Below the pieces are notes generated by a model. It did no database searches and had not been told where the DNA came from. It saw only the letters and a program-made list of their open reading frames with translations. DNA of 40,694 nucleotides from JBAZJN01 sp041651295 (lineage in GTDB: Bacteria; Patescibacteriota; UBA1384; XYA2-FULL-43-10; CAINNR01): contig JBAZJN010000009.1 in assembly GCA_041651295.1 (NCBI GenBank), positions 1-40,694 of the forward strand. The letters are read 5' to 3'. Position numbers and translations under genes: made by a program. Shown one piece after another: positions 15,906 through 23,557 of the stretch; within the stretch, counting starts at the first letter, position 1, and every line of letters starts with the position of its first letter.

Positions 15906-16394
15906 ATGAAAAGCAGAAAAGCTTTTACTCTGATTGAGCTTTTGATTGTTATTGCAATCATCGGTATTCTTTCAGCAGTAATTTATATCAGCTTAAACTC
16001 AGCGAAGAAGAAGGCCCAAGATGCAAAAGTCAAGAATGACATAGCGTCAATATCAACGGCGCTTGAAGTTGTTAAGGTTGACAGAGATTTGGTAACAATA
16101 GCTTGGAGTACACTTGTAGATAACACAACTCTTGGCAATGATTCAAATATTAATCGCTGGACTGACGACGGAGCAACTGCAGGCAGTCCTGCTGGCAGCG
16201 GCACCCGCTTGCTGAGGTCTTTGCCACAAAATACCCTTGGGACGTATTCAATCAAAATCGGAACTACTGGCAATTACGCGATTCTTGGATATATGAGCGG
16301 TGGCGATTGGTGGTGTAATACGAACGGAACCGGCCGAGAAATTAACGGAATGACCTTGACCAACGCGCAAAACGAATGTGACAACACAATGTAA
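15906..16394 (+). CDS. pilA: Major-type IV pilin (prepilin)
   Basis: The 162-aa prepilin begins with a short basic leader MKSRKA and the N-methylation motif FTLIELLIVIAIIGILSAVI, the hydrophobic alpha-1 helix with Glu5 after cleavage. Two cysteines near the C-terminus (WWCN and NECD) can close a D-region disulphide loop. Position -1 of the cleavage site is Ala and not the usual Gly. It is identified as the probable major pilin by its position next to pilC, its own AGGAGG Shine-Dalgarno (2-nt tight spacing to ATG at 15906) and a strong hairpin directly downstream that may favour its transcript. Confidence 0.9.
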   Translation: MKSRKAFTLIELLIVIAIIGILSAVIYISLNSAKKKAQDAKVKNDIASISTALEVVKVDRDLVTIAWSTLVDNTTLGNDSNINRWTDDGATAGSPAGSGTRLLRSLPQNTLGTYSIKIGTTGNYAILGYMSGGDWWCNTNGTGREINGMTLTNAQNECDNTM

Positions 16395-16416
16395 TTGACT
16401 CTGATCGTTGATAAAA

Positions 16417-16447
16417 AAGTTGCCTTGGTTCTTGCCAAGGCAACTTT
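16417..16447 (+). terminator. Hairpin terminator or attenuator after pilA
   Basis: AAGTTGCCTTGG (16417-16428) pairs perfectly with CCAAGGCAACTT (16435-16446) around TTCTTG. The T tract after it is weak (TTTAGT), so partial read-through into pilD is likely, giving more pilA than downstream mRNA. Confidence 0.7.
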
Positions 16448-16464
16448 AGTATAAAATATAAATT

Positions 16465-17217
16465 ATGATCTATCCGTTGGTGTTTCTAATTCTTGGTTTA
16501 TTTGTCGGTAGTTTCTTATCTGTCGTGATTTTTCGTTACCCGAATTATAAATCAATAGTCTTTGGCAGATCTGGATGCAAAAAGTGCAAAAAGAAAATTA
16601 AAAGTTACGATTTAATACCGTTATTAAGTTATCTGGTACTTTTGGGCCGTTGCCGGAATTGCGGTGAAAAGATCTCACTAATCTATCCGGCGATTGAGCT
16701 TCTAACCGGCGGATTATTTTTTCTTTTTAGTCTCCAATTTGGGGTTAGTTTTATTTTATTTCCCTATCTCTTGTTGGCGATGCTTTTGGTAGTAATTTTT
16801 ATTTATGACGGAGTCCACTTGGAAATACCGGAACTGTTTCTCTGGCTTATATTGGCAATTTCGGCAATTGTTACACTTTTCTCCGGCAACAATTTGTCCG
16901 ATATATTATTAGGCGGTTTGGTTGGTGGCGGTTTTCTCGGTCTTCTGGTCGGAATTTCAGGCGAGAAATGGATGGGATCGGGAGATATTATGATTGGTCT
17001 GGCATTTGGTTTACTCACGGGACTAAGAAGCTCGGTATTGTTTTTGTTTTTAGCTTTTTCCCTTGGCGCGATATTCGGTTTAATTTTGATTGCAATCAGA
17101 GGGAAAAAAATAAAATCCGAAATTGCTTTTGCCCCTTTTTTGATTATTGCCGGCATCATCGCGCTCCTTTGGGGTGACAGGCTGATCAATTTGTATCTGA
17201 ATTTTGTTATAATATAG
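16465..17217 (+). CDS. pilD: Prepilin peptidase / N-methyltransferase PilD
   Basis: The 250-aa polytopic membrane protease of the A24A family cleaves prepilin leaders and methylates the new N-terminus. It begins with a membrane segment and GSFLSVVIFRYP, followed by the cytoplasmic domain with zinc pairs CKKC and CRNC. The two catalytic aspartates are in YDGVHLEIPE (near 114) and GSGDIMIG (near 173). About seven to eight membrane helices follow. Length is typical. It starts 18 nt after the pilA hairpin. Confidence 0.95.
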   Translation: MIYPLVFLILGLFVGSFLSVVIFRYPNYKSIVFGRSGCKKCKKKIKSYDLIPLLSYLVLLGRCRNCGEKISLIYPAIELLTGGLFFLFSLQFGVSFILFPYLLLAMLLVVIFIYDGVHLEIPELFLWLILAISAIVTLFSGNNLSDILLGGLVGGGFLGLLVGISGEKWMGSGDIMIGLAFGLLTGLRSSVLFLFLAFSLGAIFGLILIAIRGKKIKSEIAFAPFLIIAGIIALLWGDRLINLYLNFVII

Positions 17218-17219
17218 AC

Positions 17220-17765
17220 ATGACGAAATTCAAGGCAAAACTCGGCATGACTTTAATTGAGCTTTTAGTTGTTATAACCATCATCGGGTTGATGGTCGGT
17301 GTTGCTTTCCCAATATTCAGTTATTATCAAAAAAGGGGAGCTGTTGTCTCGGATGCTGAAAATATGGTTCAAGTTTTAAATTATGCCAGAGCCTTAGAAA
17401 ATAACCCCGACTATCAAACACGATCAGATGAAAATTCTCAGACAGTGGTAAAACTGGTAAATACCGATGGTGTCTACAAAGCACAAATATATTCAACAGT
17501 TGATAGCTCGAAGATAATAGATGAATTTCAGTTTATGACCAGCGTGAAGGTTTATTTGAATGGTACCGAAACTTCGCCTGATGGTCTCGAGATTAAAATT
17601 GACGGCAAAACACCAAAAGAGCAGCTTGGCTGCAGTATAGGCGTTTGTACTAATTATATTAAAATTCGATTCTATAAAGGTAATAGTTCGTCGATCTACA
17701 AAGAGGTTGAACTATTAAACACAAGAGAAGCGACCGATCAGCTTTTCTCAATAAAGGTTAAATGA
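17220..17765 (+). CDS. Minor pilin / pseudopilin 1
   Basis: The 181-aa protein has a prepilin leader MTKFKAKLG and then MTLIELLVVITIIGLMVGVA, with Gly at -1, Met at +1 and Glu at +5. The globular part contains one cysteine pair (GCSIGVC). It starts 2 nt after pilD, in the middle of a run pilD-minor pilins. Such proteins (GspH/FimT type by size) prime pilus assembly or sit at the tip. The exact class is not certain. Confidence 0.85.
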   Translation: MTKFKAKLGMTLIELLVVITIIGLMVGVAFPIFSYYQKRGAVVSDAENMVQVLNYARALENNPDYQTRSDENSQTVVKLVNTDGVYKAQIYSTVDSSKIIDEFQFMTSVKVYLNGTETSPDGLEIKIDGKTPKEQLGCSIGVCTNYIKIRFYKGNSSSIYKEVELLNTREATDQLFSIKVK

Positions 17766-18379
17766 CAATGAGGCAGTCGAGAAACAAAAAAGCTTTTGGG
17801 TTAATTGAGACTTTGGTAGCCTGTTCGATCCTAATTATAATAACCGGGGCACTTTTGGCTGTTCACATCTTGACCACTAATAATATTAGCTATGTTAAGC
17901 ATCGGGCCCAAGCCTACAGTTTAGCCAGCGAGGGGATTGAGTCTGTCAGGCAAATTCGAGAAACCAATCTAATTGACGGACAACAGCTTACTTCCTGGGA
18001 CAGTTTGGTTTGTGCCAGCTCGGTTTTTTCCAAACCGGAATTCAGCAATTTGGATGATAACGACGAGAGCAATGATAAAATTTATGCAATATTCCTAAAT
18101 CAGGGCGCGTGTACAAATCTGGCCCCAATCCCTAGAAAATTTCTAAAACTCCAAAATGAGGGGGAAGAAATCGTAATTGGGGGCACAACATATACCAGAA
18201 AAATTACTTTTCGTTCAAGCGGAATCGACCCCTACATTAATGCGCCCGCCGGGCAAGGACAGGCGACAACCGAGAATAATGCTTTTCGAATTAACGTTGA
18301 AGTAAGTTGGACTTTGAATGGGCAAAATCGCAATATCTCTGTCAGTGAACTGCTGACTAATTGGAAACAAGGTTTTTAA
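17762..18379 (+). CDS. Minor pilin 2 (PilV-like)
   Basis: The 205-aa protein carries a leader MTMRQSRNKKA and then FGLIETLVACSILIIITGAL: Ala at -1, Phe at +1, Glu at +5. The EAR-like motif ASEGIESVRQIRE after the helix resembles the AEAGIEAVR segment of PilV/GspI-type minor pilins. It overlaps the previous gene by 4 nt (ATGA) and abuts the next. A tip or priming pilin is inferred. Confidence 0.85.
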   Translation: MTMRQSRNKKAFGLIETLVACSILIIITGALLAVHILTTNNISYVKHRAQAYSLASEGIESVRQIRETNLIDGQQLTSWDSLVCASSVFSKPEFSNLDDNDESNDKIYAIFLNQGACTNLAPIPRKFLKLQNEGEEIVIGGTTYTRKITFRSSGIDPYINAPAGQGQATTENNAFRINVEVSWTLNGQNRNISVSELLTNWKQGF

Positions 18380-19105
18380 ATGAATAAAAAAGCATTTACC
18401 CTAGCTAAATACGGCAAGGCCGTCCGTCGAAAGCGGAATTTCGCAGGGTTTACATTAATGGAAATTTTGCTGGCAATAACCGTTTTTTCATTTGCGATGG
18501 TATTTGTCGCCGGTATATTTTCTGCCATTCTTGGGAACCAAAGTTCTATTTCAACAAATTCAATTATCAATAAAGAATCTGAAAGAATTATCAGGCAGAT
18601 TTCCGACGACACAATCAACGCAATTGCCGTCGGTGCGGTTACTAAGCCCAATAGTTCGGATTTGGACCCCAACTACAAACCCAAAGGAATCTTATTCCTC
18701 AGGGATGATGGCCTTTCCGCCGAGCCAAGTCTCAATTGTCAAATCGATGCCACGGCAAACTGTGATTATTCCGGTATTGTTCTGTTTTCCAAAACGGATT
18801 TAAAAATTTACCGCTTCAACAGTACAAACAAAACGATCGAATATGCCGTCGATACTTCGCCAATCTTAAAAATCGCCAACAGTAACAAAATTTCTACGGA
18901 TTACAAATTTGAAACATTAAATAGCGACAAAGTCGAAATATTATCGTCCGGTTTTAGAGGTATTTCTTGCTATAATACTAACTGTAAAGTTGCTCCTTAC
19001 ATTAAAATTGGCTTTACGACACAAACTAAAGGTTACGCGACCAAATCTGCCCGGCAGCGGGCAAAATTAGAAATTAGAACGATTGTTTCTGCCCGAAGTT
19101 ATTAA
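18380..19105 (+). CDS. Minor pilin 3 (PilW/GspJ-like) with split leader
   Basis: The 241-aa protein has the prepilin motif G-FTLMEILLAITVFSFAMVF, but after an unusually long 23-residue leader. The leader starts MNKKAFTL, which is itself a normal prepilin beginning, and continues through a 54-nt in-frame insertion (residues about 9-26) that duplicates FTL. Removing it would give MNKKAFTLMEILL. The inserted DNA is the cloverleaf palindrome at 18398-18449. The body is a GspJ/PilW-size pseudopilin. Cleavage could still occur at AG-FTLME. It starts directly after the previous stop and ends 14 nt before trpS. Confidence 0.85.
   Translation: MNKKAFTLAKYGKAVRRKRNFAGFTLMEILLAITVFSFAMVFVAGIFSAILGNQSSISTNSIINKESERIIRQISDDTINAIAVGAVTKPNSSDLDPNYKPKGILFLRDDGLSAEPSLNCQIDATANCDYSGIVLFSKTDLKIYRFNSTNKTIEYAVDTSPILKIANSNKISTDYKFETLNSDKVEILSSGFRGISCYNTNCKVAPYIKIGFTTQTKGYATKSARQRAKLEIRTIVSARSY
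18398..18449. repeat. 52-bp cloverleaf palindrome inserted in a prepilin leader
   Basis: The outer arms ACCCTAGCTAAAT (18398-18410) and AATTTCGCAGGGT (18437-18449) pair imperfectly. Between them lie two 13-nt hairpins: ACGGC-AAG-GCCGT (18411-18423) and CCG-TCGAAAG-CGG (18424-18436). TTTAC is present at 18395-18399 and 18449-18453, exactly 54 nt apart, like a target duplication. Size and arm plan match the element at the end of holB (1601-1650). Confidence 0.75.
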
Positions 19106-19119
19106 TTAAATAGGAATTT

Positions 19120-20103
19120 ATGAAAAGAATTTTTTCCGGCATACAGCCGACTGGGACACTACATTTAGGAAATTATCTCGGTGCAATAAAACAATGGGTT
19201 GATCTGCAAGACAAAGTTGATGAATCAATTTTTTGTATTGTTGATTTGCACGCAATCACAGTTAATCGCGATCCGAAGTTGTCGGAGAACATCTTGTCAA
19301 TTGCGGCCTGGTATTTGGCCTGTGGGGTTGATCTCTCTAAATCAAAGATATTCGTCCAATCAACTCGCCCAGAGCATGCCGAATTGGCTTGGATTTTGAA
19401 CTGCTTCGCAACAATGGGAGAGCTTGGAAGAATGACTCAGTATAAGGAAAAATCGGATGGAAAGCGTGACAACGTTTCCGTCGGCCTTTTTGACTACCCG
19501 GTTTTGATGGCGGCAGATATACTTTTGTATCAATCAACCGATGTACCGGTTGGCGAAGACCAGAAACAACATGTTGAATTAGCCCGTGATTTAGCGATTC
19601 GGGTCAACAATCAATACCCTGGAGTTTTTACAGTTCCGGAGCCATTAATTCCTGACGACATCAAGCGAATTAAAGGACTGGATAATCCGGAAAAGAAGAT
19701 GGCAAAATCAGCCGGCTCGGAATACAATTATATCGCCCTGGATGATAGTGCTGACGTTATCCGCAAAAAGATCAGCCGGGCGGTAACCGATTCCGGCAGT
19801 GAAATTGTCGCCCGTGAAGACAAGCCAGCAATGACCAATCTTTTAAATATTTTCTCCGGCATTTCCGGCCGTGATATTAAAAGTTTGGAAGCCGATTTTA
19901 ATGGCAAGGGATATGGGGATTTTAAAAAAGCGCTAGCGGAAGAAATCATACTTTTTTTGGAACCAAAACAAGCCAAATATAAAGAGATCATGGCTAATAA
20001 AGATAAGCTCCGAAAAATATTATCAGACGGTGCGGAGGCGGTGCAGCCACTCGCACGGAAGACCTTGGAAAAAGTTAAAAAGACAATCGGTTTGGGAATT
20101 TAA
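19120..20103 (+). CDS. trpS: Tryptophanyl-tRNA synthetase
   Basis: The 327-aa class I synthetase charges tRNA-Trp, whose gene is at 3175-3248. It shows the HIGH-type signature in FSGIQPTGTLHLGNYLGAI (residues 4-22), the tryptophan pocket segment DYPVLMAADILLYQ and the KMSKS-type KKMAKSAGS (near 192). Length matches bacterial TrpS. It begins 14 nt after the last minor pilin gene with AGGAA upstream, so it is probably transcribed with the pilus genes or from within them. Confidence 0.97.
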   Translation: MKRIFSGIQPTGTLHLGNYLGAIKQWVDLQDKVDESIFCIVDLHAITVNRDPKLSENILSIAAWYLACGVDLSKSKIFVQSTRPEHAELAWILNCFATMGELGRMTQYKEKSDGKRDNVSVGLFDYPVLMAADILLYQSTDVPVGEDQKQHVELARDLAIRVNNQYPGVFTVPEPLIPDDIKRIKGLDNPEKKMAKSAGSEYNYIALDDSADVIRKKISRAVTDSGSEIVAREDKPAMTNLLNIFSGISGRDIKSLEADFNGKGYGDFKKALAEEIILFLEPKQAKYKEIMANKDKLRKILSDGAEAVQPLARKTLEKVKKTIGLGI

Positions 20104-20129
20104 ACATTCCCTTATTGTAAATTGATTGA

Positions 20130-20155
20130 AAATTTTAAATTTTAAATTTTAAATT
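20130..20155. repeat. Heptamer repeat AAATTTT x3
   Basis: Three perfect tandem copies of AAATTTT (20130-20150) plus a partial fourth lie in the trpS-rnhA gap. The 7-bp unit length equals that of the in-frame repeats in ileS, nusG and dus. Confidence 0.8.
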
Positions 20156-20167
20156 GAAAATTATTGT

Positions 20168-20593
20168 ATGGATAAAATTTTTATTAACACCGACGGGGGA
20201 TCGCGGGGTAATCCCGGGCCTGCTGCAATTGGAGTAGTTTTTGGCAATGAAGAAGGCGAAGTAATCCACCAGCACAAAGAGTGTATCGGTAAAGCGACAA
20301 ATAACGAAGCCGAATATCAGGCAATTATTAAAGCGCTTGAGCTCCTTTTGAAATCAAAATGGTTTTCCGAGAATAATATTGCCGAAAAAGAAGTAATTTG
20401 CCGGTTGGATTCACAGCTTGTTGTCGAGCAAATTAACGGTAATTACAAGATTAAACAGGATCATATAAAACTTCTGATTGCCCAAGTTCGTCAAATGATT
20501 GCACAAATGCATTTGAATATCTCGTTCGTTCATGTCCGGCGCGAAGAAAATAAGTTGGCTGATAAATTGGTAAATCAGGCATTAGATAGTTAG
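20168..20593 (+). CDS. rnhA: Ribonuclease HI family protein
   Basis: The 141-aa protein is an RNase HI, which removes RNA from RNA-DNA hybrids. The catalytic acids are all visible: Asp in INTDGGSRGNPGP (residue 8), Glu in ATNNEAEYQAI (near 47), Asp in CRLDSQLVVEQ (near 79) and Asp in ENKLADKLVN (near 134). It is a compact form without a basic hybrid-binding domain, like archaeal/Bacillus-type RNase HI. It follows trpS by 64 nt containing the AAATTTT repeat. A weak hairpin (TTAGG...CCTAA) follows the stop. Confidence 0.9.
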   Translation: MDKIFINTDGGSRGNPGPAAIGVVFGNEEGEVIHQHKECIGKATNNEAEYQAIIKALELLLKSKWFSENNIAEKEVICRLDSQLVVEQINGNYKIKQDHIKLLIAQVRQMIAQMHLNISFVHVRREENKLADKLVNQALDS

Positions 20594-20659
20594 GAGATAG
20601 CCTAATTTGGCAGATTCAATTTGCAATTTCTTCTTGGTAAATACAATCTTATTTGGCAC

Positions 20660-20719
20660 AAAAAAAGACCTTGAAAAGGTCAGATGTGGCCGCCGCGCTA
20701 TAAGAGCCGCGGCGGCCAC
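20660..20719 (-). terminator. Double-hairpin terminator of the 244-aa gene
   Basis: On the minus strand a perfect 12-bp GC stem (GTGGCCGCCGCG with its complement, 20708-20719 and 20686-20697) is followed by GACCTT-TTC-AAGGTC (20667-20681) and then seven T. It lies 9 nt beyond the stop codon. Confidence 0.85.
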
Positions 20720-20727
20720 CGGTAAAA

Positions 20728-21462
20728 CTACTGCTGGTACCCCGTCACGCGAAGCGCGTGGCGGAGTCCCGAGATACTCCCCTCCTTTCTCGTAACCGCA
20801 ACGGCAGCGGCTACGACCTCGTCGCGCAACAAGTTCGCCAGCTCGATGCCGGCTTCCGCAGATGCGGAACGGAGGTCGACGGCGCGAGCCCAGCTCTCGG
20901 CAGCGTCCAGAATCTGGGCCGCCTCATACCGGTCAAGCTCTCGGTTGTCCGAGAGAGCTACGACCTTGAGGGTTGTGACCTTGGCGCAAACGCCCCAGCG
21001 TGACTTCGGCCACTCGGAAGCAGCGATGGCAAGCTGCTCCCATCCGTCGAGAAACCGGCTACCGAGATCCAGGCCAGCGTGAGCAGCTATTTCCTCGCCA
21101 CACACGAAGCCGTTATTCTGGAGCCAGCGGCCAATCGTCTCGGCCTCTGGGTCGAGGCAACCGTGGGTGAGCGGCGCCCGCTTCCCGATTCGCCTTGCGG
21201 CGAGGTCGAGCAGATACCTCGACGCCGCGTCGGCGACGAGAATCGGTCCCGACAACTTGGCACCCAACCAAAGGTGCCGGTTGTACCCCAAGCCGGGCAG
21301 TTGACTGTAGGCGGTTCTGACCGCCTCCAAGCCTTTCAGGCACCCGACGGTGAGCTGGCTTGACTCACCGCTGGCCCACTCGGTCCCCACCAGATATTTC
21401 ACCGGCGGGTCCGTGACCTTCGCGTTTGATACAGCATACTGCCAATCGATTCCACTGCTCAT
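20728..21462 (-). CDS. GC-rich orphan 244-aa protein
   Basis: I do not recognise this 244-residue protein. It is soluble, Ala/Leu-rich and mostly helical by pattern. It has scattered cysteines (GCLKG, HGCLDPEAET, FVCGEE, WGVCAK) but no classical zinc motif, signal peptide or membrane helix. Base composition is clearly GC-richer (about 60% by eye) than neighbouring housekeeping genes, suggesting transfer. The ATG at 21462 has AGGAGAGAG upstream. A consensus-like promoter about 290 nt upstream implies a long structured leader, and a double hairpin terminator follows, so it is a single-gene unit. High-GC antisense frames over it are regarded as shadows. Function unknown. Confidence 0.65.
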   Translation of the reverse strand: MSSGIDWQYAVSNAKVTDPPVKYLVGTEWASGESSQLTVGCLKGLEAVRTAYSQLPGLGYNRHLWLGAKLSGPILVADAASRYLLDLAARRIGKRAPLTHGCLDPEAETIGRWLQNNGFVCGEEIAAHAGLDLGSRFLDGWEQLAIAASEWPKSRWGVCAKVTTLKVVALSDNRELDRYEAAQILDAAESWARAVDLRSASAEAGIELANLLRDEVVAAAVAVTRKEGSISGLRHALRVTGYQQ

Positions 21463-21744
21463 AGTCTCTCTCCTGTTTTCTGCTGCGCCTCGTCGGGAGA
21501 GTTGTCGGCGCAGTCAGGGATTTGCGGCTTATTGCAATCTTTGATAATCCGGTTTGCCTCCGGAACATATTACTACCTACCCTTTTGCCGCAACGAGAGG
21601 GTAGGTCTAGGTTGTCAACGATCAAAGCCTCAAAGCATTCGCTATCAGGCTCTAAGGAGTCGATTTTGTAAAAAATCTACTTTTTAGAGCCAAAATAATT
21701 ATTCGAGCAACCTTTTCTGCTGCGTGAAATATCGAACATTTTAC
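21463..21744 (-). promoter_or_regulatory. Long structured 5' leader of the 244-aa gene
   Basis: About 280 nt separate the predicted start site from the ATG. In transcript order it holds a stem GGCTCTAA/TTAGAGCC (21684-21691 with 21648-21655) enclosing GATTTT-TTAC-AAAATC. Then come CTACCC/GGGTAG, TCCGG/CCGGA and GGCGC-type stems (GCGCC with GGCGC) close to the Shine-Dalgarno. No known riboswitch consensus is recognised. A regulatory leader is an inference from length and pairing. Confidence 0.5.
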
Positions 21745-21750
21745 CAGTAA

Positions 21751-21779
21751 ATACTATCATATTTTACTTAAAAAGTCAA
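21751..21779 (-). promoter_or_regulatory. Promoter of the 244-aa gene
   Basis: On the minus strand TTGACT (21774-21779), a 17-bp spacer and TAGTAT (21751-21756), with TGA directly upstream of the -10, form a strong sigma-70-type promoter. Confidence 0.7.
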
Positions 21780-21943
21780 GTGTTGAATGAAAAAACTTGT
21801 CTAGTAGGCTATTCAGTTCTAACCCAAATTTGGAGCTTTACAAGCTTTGGGTTTATAATTATAGGGCGGAGTGCAACTGTTCATAATAGTGAATTGAATT
21901 TATTTTGGCATTTGTTTTATTTCAATCGTAATATATCATCATT

Positions 21944-22165
21944 ATGAAAATTAGCATCAAAGTCATTCCGTCCGCAAAAGTAGAACAAGTCCAGCCAGCA
22001 CTCGATGGCTCTTTGAAAGTTTGGCTTCGGGCCAAGCCAAAAGAAGGCGAGGCCAACCGCGCTCTAATTAAATTGCTTTCTGATTATTACGATGTTCCAA
22101 AATCTCAAATTGAAATAATCTCTGGCCTAACCTCAAGAAATAAAGTAGTCGAAGTAGAAAAATAG
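21944..22165 (+). CDS. DUF167 / YggU family protein
   Basis: The 73-aa protein matches the small YggU (DUF167) fold: MKISIKVIPSAKVEQV, then KVWLRAKPKEGEANRALIK with the conserved P-x-G-x-AN-x-AL motif and the IISGLTSRNKVVEV strand. The family is widespread and of unknown function. Length is normal. A -35/-10-like pair TTGGCA-18-TAATAT (21905-21934) ends 9 nt before the ATG and there is no Shine-Dalgarno, so the mRNA may be nearly leaderless. It lies between two GC-rich orphan units but has ordinary composition. Confidence 0.9.
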   Translation: MKISIKVIPSAKVEQVQPALDGSLKVWLRAKPKEGEANRALIKLLSDYYDVPKSQIEIISGLTSRNKVVEVEK

Positions 22166-22172
22166 TTCTAAT

Positions 22173-22204
22173 AAAAAATGGCCGCGCCCCGAGGGGCACG
22201 AGCC
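22173..22204 (-). terminator. Terminator of the 80-aa cysteine protein gene
   Basis: On the minus strand a GC-rich hairpin (CGTGCCCC pairing with GGGGCGCG, extended by GGC/GCC around a bulge) is followed by ATTTTTT. It starts 17 nt past the stop codon. Confidence 0.75.
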
Positions 22205-22221
22205 AGTGTTGGTGTGCAGAA

Positions 22222-22464
22222 CTACTTGCGCGCTCGACATCGCCGCCGCTCTTTCTTCTCGGCTTTGATGCAGTCATCCAGACGCAGGATGCCGTCTTTG
22301 GGCCCGTATCGCAGCTCGCCAGGGATCGTACGCCCGTCGTCAAGCTGCTTATGAAACACTCTGCAGCGCGGCCTGGCGGGAAGAAACTCGCCGTGGGTCA
22401 AATGACGGCATCCGCCACAATGAGTCGCAGTAGACGGGTTGATCGCAATTGTAACTTTGGACAT
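22222..22464 (-). CDS. Orphan 80-aa cysteine/histidine protein
   Basis: The 80-aa basic protein has CGGC near residue 17-20 with a preceding His, a third Cys in PRCRVFH and a fourth in LDDC. This could form a small metal-binding knuckle, but the spacing matches no family I know. The tail KKERRRCRARK is strongly basic. The ATG has a near-perfect Shine-Dalgarno AAGGAGG about 9 nt upstream. Its promoter has been separated from it by the IS30 element: the promoter lies at 23593-23621, beyond the far end of the insertion. It may therefore now be silent or depend on read-through from the element. GC-rich relative to the surroundings. Function unknown. Confidence 0.7.
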   Translation of the reverse strand: MSKVTIAINPSTATHCGGCRHLTHGEFLPARPRCRVFHKQLDDGRTIPGELRYGPKDGILRLDDCIKAEKKERRRCRARK

Positions 22465-22500
22465 TGCCTCTACCTCCTTCTGCCCTAGATTCGCATTTGA

Positions 22501-23557
22501 ATCCGAACACTTTAGAATAAAAAGTAGAGATTTTTAAAAAGATAAAATGATGAAAAAAAAGTAGATTTAGCCATCTGTCAAAAGATGAACGAAATGAAAT
22601 TACCATTCTTTTGGGAAAGAAATATTCATTGAGAGATATTGCAAAGGTTTTGGGTCGGTCGGTTTCAACTCTGTCTGATGAGATAAAGAGAAATTCTGTA
22701 AATGGAGAATACAACCCGAAAAAAGCCCAGCATAAATCGTATGTTAGGCGCAGAGATTCAAGCTTTCGCGGAAAAAAGATTGTTGCCGATGACCAACTCA
22801 GGAAGTTTATCGACGATGCGTTGGTTAACGGTCAGTCAGCCAAAGCAATTGCCGGCAGATTAAAATACCAAGAGAAAAACCTGCCGAATGTCTCAAAGGA
22901 TACGATTTATCGCTACACTAAAAGTCCATACGGTAAATTGATTGGAGTTGAACTCCAAAAGAAAAGAAGATTCCGCCCGACTAAAAAAGTCACACAGCTA
23001 AAAGATCGGGTTTTCATTAACGAGAGACCAAAGAACATCAACAACAGATCCAGAATTGGCGACTTGGAGGGTGACTTCATTGTTTCCGGTAAATTAGGCA
23101 AAGGAATACTTCTGGTAGTGACCGACAGAAGATTGCGAGTGGCATTTCTTGAATTGATCCTTAGTGTTTCCATTGATGAGGTTCACAGTGCATTTGGGAA
23201 AATCAAAGAAAGATTTCCAGAAATGAGAACTTTAACACTCGATAATGATATTCTGTTTCAAATGCACAAAACATTAGAGCAGTTACTTCAAATCAAAATA
23301 TATTTCTGCAATCCGTTTCATTCCTGGGAGAAAGGCAGCGTCGAAAACACCAACAAACAAATTCGAAAGTTCATCCCGAAAGGTAGTGATCTGTCACGAT
23401 ATGACCAAGAGTTCATTGAGGCAATTGAAGAAATCCTAAACCAGCGATTTATGGAGTGCTTGAAATATGCAACACCGGAAGAAAGATTAAACAATTACCG
23501 GAAAAACAAAAAACAGCCCGATAAATCTGCTGTTTTGAATATTCAAAGTGTTCGGAT
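22501..23557 (+). mobile_element. IS30-family insertion sequence, 1057 bp
   Basis: Inverted repeats ATCCGAACACTTT (22501-22513) and AAAGTGTTCGGAT (23545-23557) are perfect over 13 bp and are flanked by the 3-bp direct repeat TGA (22498-22500 and 23558-23560). A single transposase gene fills the interior. Length, repeats and duplication are typical of IS30. It is inserted in the 5' leader of the minus-strand 80-aa gene. Confidence 0.9.

Noticed and set aside
20758..21363. Open plus-strand frames antisense to the 244-aa gene.
   Set aside because: GC-rich coding sequence opens antisense frames. None has a Shine-Dalgarno or recognisable product, while the minus frame has promoter, ribosome-binding site and terminator.
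21365..21625. An 86-aa minus-strand frame in the leader of the 244-aa gene.
   Set aside because: It would start from TTG without a ribosome-binding site and overlap the 244-aa gene by about 100 nt; the composition looks non-coding (many Arg and Cys).
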